NCBI GenBank assembly: GCA_902775475.1
Contig: CACYME010000028.1
Coordinates: 1 to 39,016, forward strand
Source of the DNA: an uncultured Prevotellaceae bacterium
GTDB taxonomy: Bacteria; Bacteroidota; Bacteroidia; Bacteroidales; Bacteroidaceae
Length of the DNA stretch: 39,016 bases
Direction: 5' to 3'
Shown here: in pieces, positions 1 to 8,185 of the stretch
Numbering within the stretch: the stretch's first letter is position 1
How the letters are laid out: each line of letters starts with the position of its first letter
Translations under genes and position numbers: made by a program
The notes under the pieces: generated by a model
Databases searched by the model: none
Seen by the model: only the letters and a program-made list of their open reading frames with translations
Told to the model about the DNA's origin: nothing

Positions 1-77
1 CAGCAGCCATTCTCTCGGCCATCGCCACGGCGCTGGGCGTGACCAGCTGCATGGGCTTCGGCCCTGTGAACTTCTAA
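1..77 (+). CDS. Smalltalk protein, C-terminal fragment
   Basis: The first bases of the window are in frame with a TAA at 75-77 and encode a short hydrophobic C-terminus containing SAIATALGVTSCM and ending GPVNF. That segment matches the C-terminus of the very small (about 30-35 residue) smalltalk proteins of Bacteroides and Prevotella, which usually start MKK and carry a single hydrophobic stretch. The N-terminus lies outside the window. From knowledge of the family, these genes tend to sit beside HU-like DNA-binding protein, VapE-like and amidase genes in small islands, so the island probably lies to the left. Its biochemical role is unknown. Confidence 0.72.
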   Translation, partial: AAILSAIATALGVTSCMGFGPVNF

Positions 78-387
78 AAAAACTGAAGCCCCCTCCGAGA
101 CCCCTCCGAGCCCCCCCTACGGCCCCCGAGGAAGAAGGGGGGGCTTCGGGCTTGTTTTTGCACACTCTGCGGGAGAGTGTGCAGGGGTATACCTTGGGTG
201 TTTCCGGGGTGTGAAATCGCTGGAAACCCCAGTGTTTATACGTGTTGTAACATTTGTAACATTTGTAACATTTCATTTTGGCTATTGTCGAACTGCCCGC
301 TACTAATGAAGTGATGAGTGATGGGTCTTTTCTATGCTATTGCCATAAAAAAGGTTGGAAATGCTTCGGGATTAGAAAAATAATGTG
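78..387. other. Intergenic gap with hairpins and tandem 9-mer
   Basis: There is no credible gene between the smalltalk stop and the peptidase start. Besides the terminator there is a 9-bp hairpin (GCACACTCT at 160-168 with AGAGTGTGC at 174-182), a second hairpin (GGG-T-GTTTCC at 196-205 with GGAAACCCC at 222-230), and three perfect tandem copies of TGTAACATT at 246-272. A single GTGATGAGTGATGGG at about 311-325 resembles the heptamer repeat found after the fumarase gene. A reading frame spanning 278-748 is mostly a shadow of the peptidase gene. Confidence 0.6.
109..158 (+). terminator. GC-rich intrinsic terminator after the smalltalk gene
   Basis: AGCCCCCCCT at 109-118 pairs perfectly with AGGGGGGGCT at 136-145 (10 bp). 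A short CG-rich spacer and a T-run (TTTTT) follow at about 155-159. Its position 30 nt after the stop codon fits a terminator. The C-rich upstream bases (85-107) resemble the same motif repeated. Confidence 0.6.
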
Positions 388-395
388 TAACTTTG
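365..395 (+). promoter_or_regulatory. Bacteroidetes-type promoter for the M16 peptidase
   Basis: TAACTTTG at 388-395 matches the -7 consensus TAnnTTTG. A TTCG at 365-368, 19 nt upstream, is a weak -33 element. The start codon follows 36 nt downstream. Confidence 0.6.
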
Positions 396-431
396 CAGCC
401 GTAATTACTAACCCCCCCGAAAACCAACATC

Positions 432-3359
432 ATGAAGAAACGACTAATGCTCATGCTGGTTCCGCTGCTCCTGCTGGGGGCATGCGGCCGGAAAGACTAT
501 GCTACCGTGAACAACGACCTGTCGCAGACCCGCATCTACACGCTGAAGAACGGGCTGACGGTCTACCTGAGTGTGAACAAGGAGGAGCCGCGCATCCAGA
601 CCTACATCGCCGTGCGCACGGGCTCGAAGAACGACCCGGCGGAGACCACGGGCCTGGCCCACTATCTGGAGCACCTGATGTTCAAGGGCACCGACAAGTT
701 CGGCGTGACCGACGCCGAGGCCGAGCGCCCCCTGCTCGACGACATTGAGCAGCGCTACGAGAAGTACCGCCTGCTGACCGACCCCGGGGAGCGCCGCCAG
801 GCCTACCACGAGATTGACTCGGTGAGCCAGCTGGCAGCGCAGTACTTCATCCCCAACGAGTACGACAAGCTGATGTCGGCCATCGGCGCCGAGGGCACCA
901 ACGCCTACACGTCGAACGACGTGACCTGCTACACCGAGGACATCCCCTCGAACGAGGTGGAGAACTGGGCGAGGATTCAGGCCGACCGCTTCCAGCACAT
1001 GGTCATCCGCGGCTTCCACACCGAGCTGGAGGCCGTCTACGAGGAGTACAACATCGGCATCGCCCAGGACCAGCGCAAGCTATGGGAGGCCATGAGCCGC
1101 ATGCTCTTCCCCAGCCACCCCTACGGCACGCAGACCACCATCGGCACGCAGGAGCACCTGAAGAACCCCTCGATCACGAACATCAAGGCCTACTTCGACA
1201 AGTGGTACCGCCCGAACAACGTGGCCATCTGCATGGCTGGCGACCTGGACCCTGAGCAGACCATCGCCATCATCGAGAAATACTTCGGCGAGTGGCAGCC
1301 CGCCCTCGACGCCGAGGGCAGGCAGCTGACGACGGTGCCCCAGCCCGAGTTCCCCCCGCAGGCGCCCATCACCGCGCCCCGCGACACCACCGTCTACGGC
1401 CTGGAGGCCGAGCAGCTGTGGCTGGGCTGGCGCTTCGACCGCGGCAACTCGCTGCAGACGGACACGCTGACCGTCATTGAGAACATCCTGAGCAACGGCA
1501 CCGCCGGACTGCTTGACCTGGACATCAACCAGCAGATGAAGATGCTGGGCGCCTGGGGCGGCATGGAGGCGCAGCACGACTACAGCGCGTTCATCATCGG
1601 CGGCACGCCGAAGGACGGCCAGACGCTCGACGACGTGCGCCAGCTGCTCCTCGCCGAGGTGGAGAAGCTCTGCCAGGGCAGCTTCAGCGACGACCTGCTG
1701 CCCTCGGTGGTGAACAACCTGAAGCTGCAGTACTACAACTCGCTGGAGAGCAACCAGGCCCGCGCCAGCATGTTCGTCGACGCCTTCATCAACGAGGTGC
1801 CCTGGGAGCAGCGCGTGGGCTTCCTCAGCCGCATCAGCGCCATGACGAAGGAGCAGGTGGCGAGCTTCGCCCGCCGCCACTTCCGCACCGACAACTACGT
1901 GGCTGTGCAGAAGAGGCAGGGCGTGGACACCTCGCTGCAGAAGATTGACAAGCCCGCCATCACCCCCATCCCCACCAACCGCGAGCTGGTGAGCCAGTTC
2001 GTGAAGGAGATTCAGAACGCCGAGGTGAAGCCCATCGAGCCGCGCTTCGTCGACTTCAGGAAAGACCTCGTCTTTGGCAACCTCAACACCCAGCTGCCTT
2101 ACGTCTACGTGCAGAACAAGGAGAACGGCCGCTTCCAGCTCTCGCTGCGCTATGACTTCGGCACGGAGGCCGACGTGCGCTATGACTATGCCGCCGACTA
2201 CCTGGAGTTCCTGGGCACCGACAGCCTGAGCAACGAGCAGCTGAAGCAGCAGTTCTACAAGCTGGCCTGCACCTACAACATCAACGTGGGCTCGCGCAGC
2301 ATCAGCGTCTCGCTCAGCGGCCTCTCCGAAAACATGCCGCAGGCGCTGGCACTGCTCGAGAACGTCATCGCCAACGCCCAGCCCGACCAGGAGGCCTGGC
2401 TCAGCCTCGTAGGCCTCATCGACAAGAGCCGCGCCGACGCCAAGGCCAACCAGCAGCGCAACTTCGGTGCCCTGGTGCAGTATGGCCTCTACGGCGAGTA
2501 CAACAGCACCCGCAACATCCTCACCACCGACCAGCTGCTGCAGCAGGACCCCGCCGAGCTGCTCGCCCTGCTGAGGGGCCTGAAGCAGCTGCAGCACACC
2601 GTGCTCTACTACGGCCCGATGACCGAGCAGGAGCTGGCCGACGGGCTGAAGGCCCACCTCGACGTGCTGCCCCAGCAGCTGCTGCCCGTGCCTGAGAACA
2701 AGCACTACACGCTGCAGCCCACGCCGCAGAACGAGATTCTCATCGCGCCCTATCAGGCCAAGAACATCTACATGCGCATGCTGCACTGCGAGCAGCGCCC
2801 CTGGAAGCCCGAGGAGGCCCCCGTGGTGGCCCTGTTCAACGAGTACTACGGCGGCGGCATGAACACCATCGTGTTCCAGGAGCTGCGCGAGGCCCGCGGT
2901 CTGGCCTACAACGCCTTCGCCAGCTACGTGGAGCCGCAGTACAGCGACCAGCCTGAATACTTCTTCACCCACATCATCACCCAGAACGACAAGATGATGG
3001 ACTGCGTGCGACAGTTCCACCAGATTCTCGACTCCATCCCGCAGAGCGAGCCTTCGTTCCAGATTGCCAAGGATGCCCTGACAAAGCGGCTCGCCACCCA
3101 GCGCACCACGAAGTTCGGGCTCATCAATGCCTGGATCATGGCGCAGCAGCTGGGCATCGACTACGACGAGAACGAGCGCATCTACCAGGCTCTGCCCGCC
3201 CTCACGCTACAGGACATCGTGAAGTTCGAGCAGGAGCTGATGGCCCGCAAGCCCTACCGCTACGTCATCCTCGGCGACGAGAAGGAACTCGACCTGGTGG
3301 AGCTGAGCCAGATAGGACCCATCCGCCGCGTCAGCACGCAACAGATATTCGGCTACTAA
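432..3359 (+). CDS. M16 family zinc metallopeptidase, lipoprotein
   Basis: This 975-residue protein is a two-half insulinase/pitrilysin-type peptidase that degrades peptides. It begins with a lipoprotein signal peptide whose lipobox LLGAC puts the acylated cysteine at C18, so it is probably anchored in an envelope membrane facing the periplasm or surface. The inverted zinc motif HYLEH lies at 77-81, and the third ligand is probably E205 in ELEAVYEE. About 50 extra residues separate these elements compared with classical members. The second half (about 540-960) lacks HxxEH, as is normal for the inactive half, but keeps the REARGLAY motif near 818-826. The start is the ATG 36 nt after the TAACTTTG promoter. 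The helicase gene begins 14 nt after the stop. The physiological substrate cannot be read from the sequence. Confidence 0.93.
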   Translation: MKKRLMLMLVPLLLLGACGRKDYATVNNDLSQTRIYTLKNGLTVYLSVNKEEPRIQTYIAVRTGSKNDPAETTGLAHYLEHLMFKGTDKFGVTDAEAERPLLDDIEQRYEKYRLLTDPGERRQAYHEIDSVSQLAAQYFIPNEYDKLMSAIGAEGTNAYTSNDVTCYTEDIPSNEVENWARIQADRFQHMVIRGFHTELEAVYEEYNIGIAQDQRKLWEAMSRMLFPSHPYGTQTTIGTQEHLKNPSITNIKAYFDKWYRPNNVAICMAGDLDPEQTIAIIEKYFGEWQPALDAEGRQLTTVPQPEFPPQAPITAPRDTTVYGLEAEQLWLGWRFDRGNSLQTDTLTVIENILSNGTAGLLDLDINQQMKMLGAWGGMEAQHDYSAFIIGGTPKDGQTLDDVRQLLLAEVEKLCQGSFSDDLLPSVVNNLKLQYYNSLESNQARASMFVDAFINEVPWEQRVGFLSRISAMTKEQVASFARRHFRTDNYVAVQKRQGVDTSLQKIDKPAITPIPTNRELVSQFVKEIQNAEVKPIEPRFVDFRKDLVFGNLNTQLPYVYVQNKENGRFQLSLRYDFGTEADVRYDYAADYLEFLGTDSLSNEQLKQQFYKLACTYNINVGSRSISVSLSGLSENMPQALALLENVIANAQPDQEAWLSLVGLIDKSRADAKANQQRNFGALVQYGLYGEYNSTRNILTTDQLLQQDPAELLALLRGLKQLQHTVLYYGPMTEQELADGLKAHLDVLPQQLLPVPENKHYTLQPTPQNEILIAPYQAKNIYMRMLHCEQRPWKPEEAPVVALFNEYYGGGMNTIVFQELREARGLAYNAFASYVEPQYSDQPEYFFTHIITQNDKMMDCVRQFHQILDSIPQSEPSFQIAKDALTKRLATQRTTKFGLINAWIMAQQLGIDYDENERIYQALPALTLQDIVKFEQELMARKPYRYVILGDEKELDLVELSQIGPIRRVSTQQIFGY

Positions 3360-3362
3360 TCA

Positions 3363-3378
3363 AGAGTTGAGAGTTGAA
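3363..3378 (+). repeat. GAGTTGA heptamer repeat at a gene junction
   Basis: Two copies of the GAGTTGA unit fill most of the 14-nt gap between the peptidase and helicase genes. The same unit forms the long arrays at 12371-12560 and 25363-25475. The second copy contains the TTG used as the only plausible upstream start of the helicase gene. Confidence 0.6.
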
Positions 3379-6300
3379 GGAATTATATCAGCCTTATCTG
3401 AAACTGACGGCAGAGCAGCGCAAGCTGCTCTGCTTCTTGGCTTATGCCAACAAAGAGACCGACGGAGCGGCCATGGGCGTCTACCGCAAGCTGGAGAACC
3501 TCACCAGCGAACAGATGAAGGGAGTCATCAAGAGCCTGATGCCCTTCCTGGAACGCTCATCCTATTACTTCTATGACCAGTATGCCCTCGGCATTTTTCA
3601 CCGCATGCCCCTGCTGGTCTACATGCTGTGCGAGTGCCCCATCTGGCTACGCCTGTTTAACGACCGTCTGAAGCAATTGCAGGCACCCGGCCAGGATGTC
3701 ATCATCGACTGTCTGCGACTCTGCATCGGCGGCAAGGAGTTGCCCGACAGGCACCAGTTTAGTCTTCTCAGCTCCGAGCAGCTGCATGCCATGGCCCCAC
3801 TGGCATCCTACAGGGTGTTTCTGCCCATGCTGAGGCTCATACCCTCGCACAGGATTCCTGAATTCATCCAGATAGCCCTTGTCTACCAGGCTGAGTACGA
3901 CCAGCCCGACCCCGACAACACGCTGCTACAGCTGCTCAGCCACTCGGCCCCGATGCTCCCCCTCGGCATGGCCAATGAGCTTCACAGCGCCGTGGCCCTC
4001 TACGACTTCTTCAAACAGGGGCGCATCGACCCCAGGATGAAGGACCTTGCATCGGTCTATACCGAGCTGTTCAACAGCCTGAGCGCCCTCTATGCTGGCA
4101 ACTACGACAAGGCTTTCTCGGCCATGACGCTGGCCCTGCGCGAGCACAACCGCAATGCCCTTTCTATTGAGAAAGGCTTCTTCAGCATGGTACTCAGCAA
4201 CTACGTGCTCGTGATGGCCTTCCACTTCAAGACTGCCGACCAGCACAAGAAGCTGACCGCCCTGCTCAACAAGGAGCAGTTCGTAAAGAATCAGGACTAC
4301 AGTGTTCCCGTTCTGCTGGCCAACTATCTGGTGAACGGAACGCTACCAACGGCGAGAGACCTGAAGAAGTTTCTCTGCGGCAGGGACAACAGCAGCAAGC
4401 CGCCGCTTTATCATTACCTGACGCTGCTTGTCGCCAGTTTCTTCGGCATTCCCTTCGAGCTGTCAGCCGAGCTGCCGTCTCTGCCTCGCATGCGCCTGCT
4501 GCGCCACGAGCTGTCGCCCTGGCTGCCGCTGTCCGACGAGGAGCGCCAGCAGCTGGAGCACGACTTCGGCGGCAAGCCCATCCTGGGGCGCATCCGCTAC
4601 AAGCAGCCCTGGGAGCGAGTCATTGAGGAGCTGACGCCCCAAGAGGCCACCAGCAGCGAGAAGGAGAACCAGGAGCAGACGGTGCGCGTGATGTACTTGG
4701 TGAACAACGACCGCGCAGAGGTGCGCGAGCAGTCGCGTCTGAAGTCGGGCCTCTGGGGAGCCGGCAAGCGGCTGTCGCTCGAATCCTTCTGCCGGGGCAT
4801 CGACTTCATGAACGATGCCGACCGGCAGATAGCCGCGAAGATACGCAACGTGTACTACTTCGAGATCGACGTGAAGCTCATCCTTCCCCACCTCATCGGC
4901 TCCGACCGCGTCTACACCGGACGCTATGCCCCCTTCGACCACGTGACCATCGAGGAGGAGAAGCCCTACCTGATGATTGAGCGCTCGCCGAAGGGCTTCC
5001 TCGTGAGCTCCAACCTGAGCGGGCTCAACCTGAGCAACAGCGTCCTCTACCGCCGCGACAACGATTTCCATTATACAGTCTTCGACCTGACGCCCCAGCA
5101 GCGCAACTACTACCAGAAACTGCTCGGCCTGGGCACGTTCCCCCTCGAGGCCGAGCCCCTGCTGCGCCAGTTCCTGCCCCGCGTGAGCAACGTCGTCGAG
5201 GTGCACAGCGACCTCGTGGAGGGCGGCACCACCCTGGAGCAGCGCCAGGGGTCGCCCGTGCTCTGCCTGCAGGTGATGCCCACGATGGGCACGCAGAACA
5301 CCTTCTCCCTCTACTGCGTGGCGCGTCCCCTACCCGATGGCGTCACGCTGTTCATCCCCGCCAAGGGGCAGAACCCCTGCGTGGCCGAGGCCGACGGCAC
5401 CCGCTACCAGGTGACACGCGACATGCGTGGCGAGCGCGAGAACCTGCAGCTACTCACCACCTTCCTCGACGACAACAACATCCTCTCGGCCGACTCCGTG
5501 GCCGACCCCTTCAAGTCGCGCTCCCCCGTCATCCTTTCGGCCGAAGAGCTGCTCATGACCATGCAGTTCGTGCAGGAGCAGGGCCAGGAGCACTTCGCCA
5601 TGGAGTGGCCCGAAGGCGGACAGCTGCATCTGAAGAACGCCAACCCCTCGTCGTGGAACATCGGACTGAAGTCGAAGAACGGATGGTTCGAGGTGGAGGG
5701 CGACATCCCCATCGACGACGACACCGTGCTCACTGCCGCAGAGCTGCTGCAACTCGTAGGCCAGAGCCGCCAGCACGGCTTCGTGCGTCTTGGCGAGGGG
5801 CAGTTCCTGGCCATCACCGAGCGGCTCAGGAAGCAACTGGCACGGCTGGAAAGCCTCACCACCAGCCACCGCGGCCACCTCGGCATCAGCGAGCTGCACG
5901 CCACGCTGCTGGGCAGCGCCCTCAGCGGCGACGTGGAGATTCGCCACGACAAGAAGCTGGAGAAACTGCAAGACAAGATTGAGCAGAGCATGAAGCAGCG
6001 CCCCGACACTCCCGCCACGCTGAAGGCCGAGCTGCGCGACTACCAGCAGGACGGCTACCAGTGGCTCTGCCGCATGACCGGCTGGGGCGCCGGCGTCTGT
6101 CTGGCCGACGACATGGGACTTGGAAAGACCGTGCAGACCATCGCCTTCCTGCTGCACACCCAGGACGAAGGGCCGTCGCTCGTGGCGGCACCGGCCAGCG
6201 TCGTACTCAACTGGCGGCGTGAACTGCAGCGCTTCGCACCCTCGCTGAACGTCATCGTGCTCAATGCCGCCACCGACCGCCAGCAGGCTGTCAGCGAAGC

Positions 6301-7408
6301 CCAGAAAGGCGACGTCGTGCTCACCACCTACGGTCTCTTCGTCACCGAGGCCGAGCACCTGCAGAAGAAGGAGTGGAACACCGTGTGCCTCGACGAGGCC
6401 CACGTCATCAAGAACCGCGAGACGAAGACCTCGCAGGCCGTCATGCAGCTACAGGCCCATCACCGCATCATCCTCACCGGCACGCCCGTGCAGAACCACC
6501 TGGGCGAGCTGTGGAACCTCTACCAGTTCATCAACCCCGGACTGCTGGGCAGCTACGACCAGTTCCAGGAGAAATACATCACCCCCATAGAGCAGCACGA
6601 CGACAAGGAGCGCTCGCGCCAGCTGAAGCGCATCATCCAGCCCTTCATCCTGCGCCGCACCAAGCAGGAGGTGGTCGAGGAGCTGCCCGACAAGACCGAG
6701 ATGACCATGCCCGTGGAGCTCAGTCAGGACGAGATGGCCGTCTACGAGGTCATCCGCCGTCGAGCCAAGCAGCTGCTCGAAGCCGACGGCAGCGGCAGTC
6801 CCAGCGTGAACACCCTGGCCGAGATTACCCGTCTGCGCCAGGCCGCCTGTGCCCCGCAGCTGGCCGAGAAGGGGTGGCAGGGCGAATGCTCGAAAATCAG
6901 CACCCTCATGTCGCTGCTCGAGGAAATCGTCGGCGCAGGCAACAGCGTCCTCGTCTTCAGCCAGTTCACCAGCTTCCTCGCACTCATCCGCCAGGCCCTC
7001 GACGCCAGTGCCACCTTTGGCCCCGATTCCTACGCCTACCTCGACGGCTCCGTGCCCATCAAGCAGCGCGACCAGCTGGTGCAGGACTTCCAGCGCGGCC
7101 GACAGCGCATCTTCCTCATCAGCCTGAAGGCTGGCGGACTGGGCCTGAACCTCACCGGGGCCAACTATGTCGTCCACCTCGACCCGTGGTGGAACCCCGC
7201 CATCGAGCAGCAGGCCACCGACCGCGCCTACCGCATCGGACAGCGGCAGAACGTCACCGTCTATCACCTCATCTCGCAGCACACTATCGAGGAGAAAATC
7301 CTCCGCCTCCACGAGACGAAGCGCAACCTCGCCGACGCCATGCTCAGCGGCACCAGCCAGAGCCACAAGCTATCGGCCAAGGACCTAATGCAGATGATCA
7401 GCGAATAG
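3374..7408 (+). CDS. SNF2-family DEAD/DEAH helicase-like ATPase
   Basis: This 1344-residue protein is a Swi2/Snf2-type ATPase that translocates on double-stranded DNA and remodels protein-DNA complexes. The N-terminal two thirds (about 1-870) has no recognised motif apart from helix-rich sequence. The ATPase core follows: Walker A DDMGLGKT at 912-919, DEAH at 1007-1010, TGTPVQNHLGELWN downstream, then the helicase-C lobe with SLKAGGLGLNLTGA and the arginine-finger motif QATDRAYRIGQ at about 1280-1290. All key residues are present. The start is TTG at 3374, inside a GAGTTGA repeat; the first in-frame ATG (3473) would remove residues that read as ordinary protein. The 14-nt gap suggests co-transcription with the peptidase. 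Its target in the cell is unknown. Confidence 0.92.
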   Translation: MKELYQPYLKLTAEQRKLLCFLAYANKETDGAAMGVYRKLENLTSEQMKGVIKSLMPFLERSSYYFYDQYALGIFHRMPLLVYMLCECPIWLRLFNDRLKQLQAPGQDVIIDCLRLCIGGKELPDRHQFSLLSSEQLHAMAPLASYRVFLPMLRLIPSHRIPEFIQIALVYQAEYDQPDPDNTLLQLLSHSAPMLPLGMANELHSAVALYDFFKQGRIDPRMKDLASVYTELFNSLSALYAGNYDKAFSAMTLALREHNRNALSIEKGFFSMVLSNYVLVMAFHFKTADQHKKLTALLNKEQFVKNQDYSVPVLLANYLVNGTLPTARDLKKFLCGRDNSSKPPLYHYLTLLVASFFGIPFELSAELPSLPRMRLLRHELSPWLPLSDEERQQLEHDFGGKPILGRIRYKQPWERVIEELTPQEATSSEKENQEQTVRVMYLVNNDRAEVREQSRLKSGLWGAGKRLSLESFCRGIDFMNDADRQIAAKIRNVYYFEIDVKLILPHLIGSDRVYTGRYAPFDHVTIEEEKPYLMIERSPKGFLVSSNLSGLNLSNSVLYRRDNDFHYTVFDLTPQQRNYYQKLLGLGTFPLEAEPLLRQFLPRVSNVVEVHSDLVEGGTTLEQRQGSPVLCLQVMPTMGTQNTFSLYCVARPLPDGVTLFIPAKGQNPCVAEADGTRYQVTRDMRGERENLQLLTTFLDDNNILSADSVADPFKSRSPVILSAEELLMTMQFVQEQGQEHFAMEWPEGGQLHLKNANPSSWNIGLKSKNGWFEVEGDIPIDDDTVLTAAELLQLVGQSRQHGFVRLGEGQFLAITERLRKQLARLESLTTSHRGHLGISELHATLLGSALSGDVEIRHDKKLEKLQDKIEQSMKQRPDTPATLKAELRDYQQDGYQWLCRMTGWGAGVCLADDMGLGKTVQTIAFLLHTQDEGPSLVAAPASVVLNWRRELQRFAPSLNVIVLNAATDRQQAVSEAQKGDVVLTTYGLFVTEAEHLQKKEWNTVCLDEAHVIKNRETKTSQAVMQLQAHHRIILTGTPVQNHLGELWNLYQFINPGLLGSYDQFQEKYITPIEQHDDKERSRQLKRIIQPFILRRTKQEVVEELPDKTEMTMPVELSQDEMAVYEVIRRRAKQLLEADGSGSPSVNTLAEITRLRQAACAPQLAEKGWQGECSKISTLMSLLEEIVGAGNSVLVFSQFTSFLALIRQALDASATFGPDSYAYLDGSVPIKQRDQLVQDFQRGRQRIFLISLKAGGLGLNLTGANYVVHLDPWWNPAIEQQATDRAYRIGQRQNVTVYHLISQHTIEEKILRLHETKRNLADAMLSGTSQSHKLSAKDLMQMISE

Positions 7409-7451
7409 CTCAACTCCAGGAAGCTGGAGCGAAAGCGGAATAGGAATATAC

Positions 7452-7566
7452 AACAACGAATTTTACGAATCACACGTAATCGCTTAGCGCTTTTACAAAA
7501 GAGCACAGCGACGACTAACAGAATTGTTGCGCATTGAAATACGTTGAATTCGTAAAATTCGTTGTT
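7452..7566. repeat. Perfect 19-bp inverted repeat downstream of the helicase gene
   Basis: A 19-bp arm at 7452-7470 (starting AACAACGAATTTTACG) is the exact reverse complement of 7548-7566, with about 77 nt between. The arms carry the ACGAAT motif seen again in the palindrome at 28232-28289. It could serve as a transcription barrier after the helicase gene, or be the remnant of a small mobile element. Confidence 0.6.
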
Positions 7567-7608
7567 AAAGAGAAAATTGTCAAAATATTTCACAAAAAAT
7601 TTTGTTCA

Positions 7609-7915
7609 CGGCAACGACGCAATTTTGGGCGAAAAAAGGCCGTTTTGGAGCCTTGGGGAAGCCTCGCCGGACGAAAAACGGAGGGAAAGAAGGCGATTTT
7701 TTGCACACGCGCCATAGTTTTGTGCAGGTTTTTTGCTCATTTTTTGCCTCATTTCGCGTTTCTGTAAGCACGCCAAAATTTCAAAAGTCAACGCCAAATT
7801 TTTCTGCGGCGTTGACTTTTGAAAATCGTCGAACGCCTTTTTTCGGGAAAATCTGACCAAATAGCTGATTGCCAACCATTTAGAAAAACCTCTCAAAATT
7901 CGCTTTTTTTCGTAA
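7609..7915. repeat. Dispersed intergenic repeat, copy 1
   Basis: About 300 bp here aligns with 28440-28755. Shared blocks occur in the same order and at nearly the same spacing: GACGCA; GAAAAA-GG-CGTTTT-GAGCC; a TGCACA/TGTGCA hairpin (7702-7726); a 38-bp block identical in both copies (7783-7820) that forms a hairpin; and a CAACCATTTA-AAA-ACC block (from 7873). In this copy the hairpin stem runs 17 bp (7779-7824). No protein or RNA family is recognised. The rest of the 7409-8185 gap is AT-rich and otherwise featureless. Confidence 0.75.
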
Positions 7916-8077
7916 AAAAGTTCTTTCGCGCAGAATTTTTGAAATATGGAGGGCAAAAATGGCCATTTTGTCAATTTCTTTCAAAAAAAAATCTCGTCAC
8001 CGTCCTGGCGTATTTCTTCGCTATTCACAACCTAAAAAAGACCATCGACGGTTGACAGAGCCAGCAACCCTTCTGTG

Positions 8078-8104
8078 CTTTTTCAATCGTAGAGGTTGAA
8101 AAAG
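8078..8104. other. Small hairpin upstream of the fumarase promoter
   Basis: CTTTTTCAAT at 8078-8087 pairs with GTTGAAAAAG at 8095-8104 (10 bp including one G-T pair, 7-nt loop), with a T-rich stretch shortly after. It could be a weak terminator or an upstream regulatory hairpin; the sequence does not decide. Confidence 0.35.
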
Positions 8105-8150
8105 TTTAGCATTTTTTTGCCGTTTTCTTCGTCGCTTCATTTCTTTTTTG

Positions 8151-8158
8151 TAATTTTG
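8151..8158 (+). promoter_or_regulatory. Fumarase promoter, -7 element
   Basis: TAATTTTG matches TAnnTTTG and lies 27 nt before the ATG at 8186. The -33 region has only a T-rich stretch, not a clear TTTG. Its position rules out the longer reading frame that begins at 8096. Confidence 0.55.
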
Positions 8159-8185
8159 TGGCCGAAAACTATAAAAATTATAAAT

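Noticed and set aside
278-748. A 156-codon frame overlapping the peptidase start
   Set aside because: Its second half is the out-of-frame peptidase gene and its first half spans the promoter and 5' leader.
1080-3020. A 646-codon antisense frame over the M16 peptidase gene
   Set aside because: It arises from GC-rich third codon positions of the real gene. The translation is valine/leucine/histidine-rich without motifs. Similar antisense frames over other genes (for example 8426-9925, 16934-18409, 32598-34397 and 25747-27195) were dropped for the same reason.
7602-7856. Short open frames inside the dispersed repeat copies (7602-7856 and 28421-28846), both containing STPNFSAALTF
   Set aside because: The shared peptide comes from the identical 38-bp hairpin block read in the same frame. 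The rest aligns poorly and has no start signals, so a protein is unlikely, though a decayed gene cannot be fully excluded.
8096-8185. N-terminal extension of the fumarase frame
   Set aside because: The extension contains the -7 promoter element at 8151-8158, and the family starts at MAKEP-like sequence.
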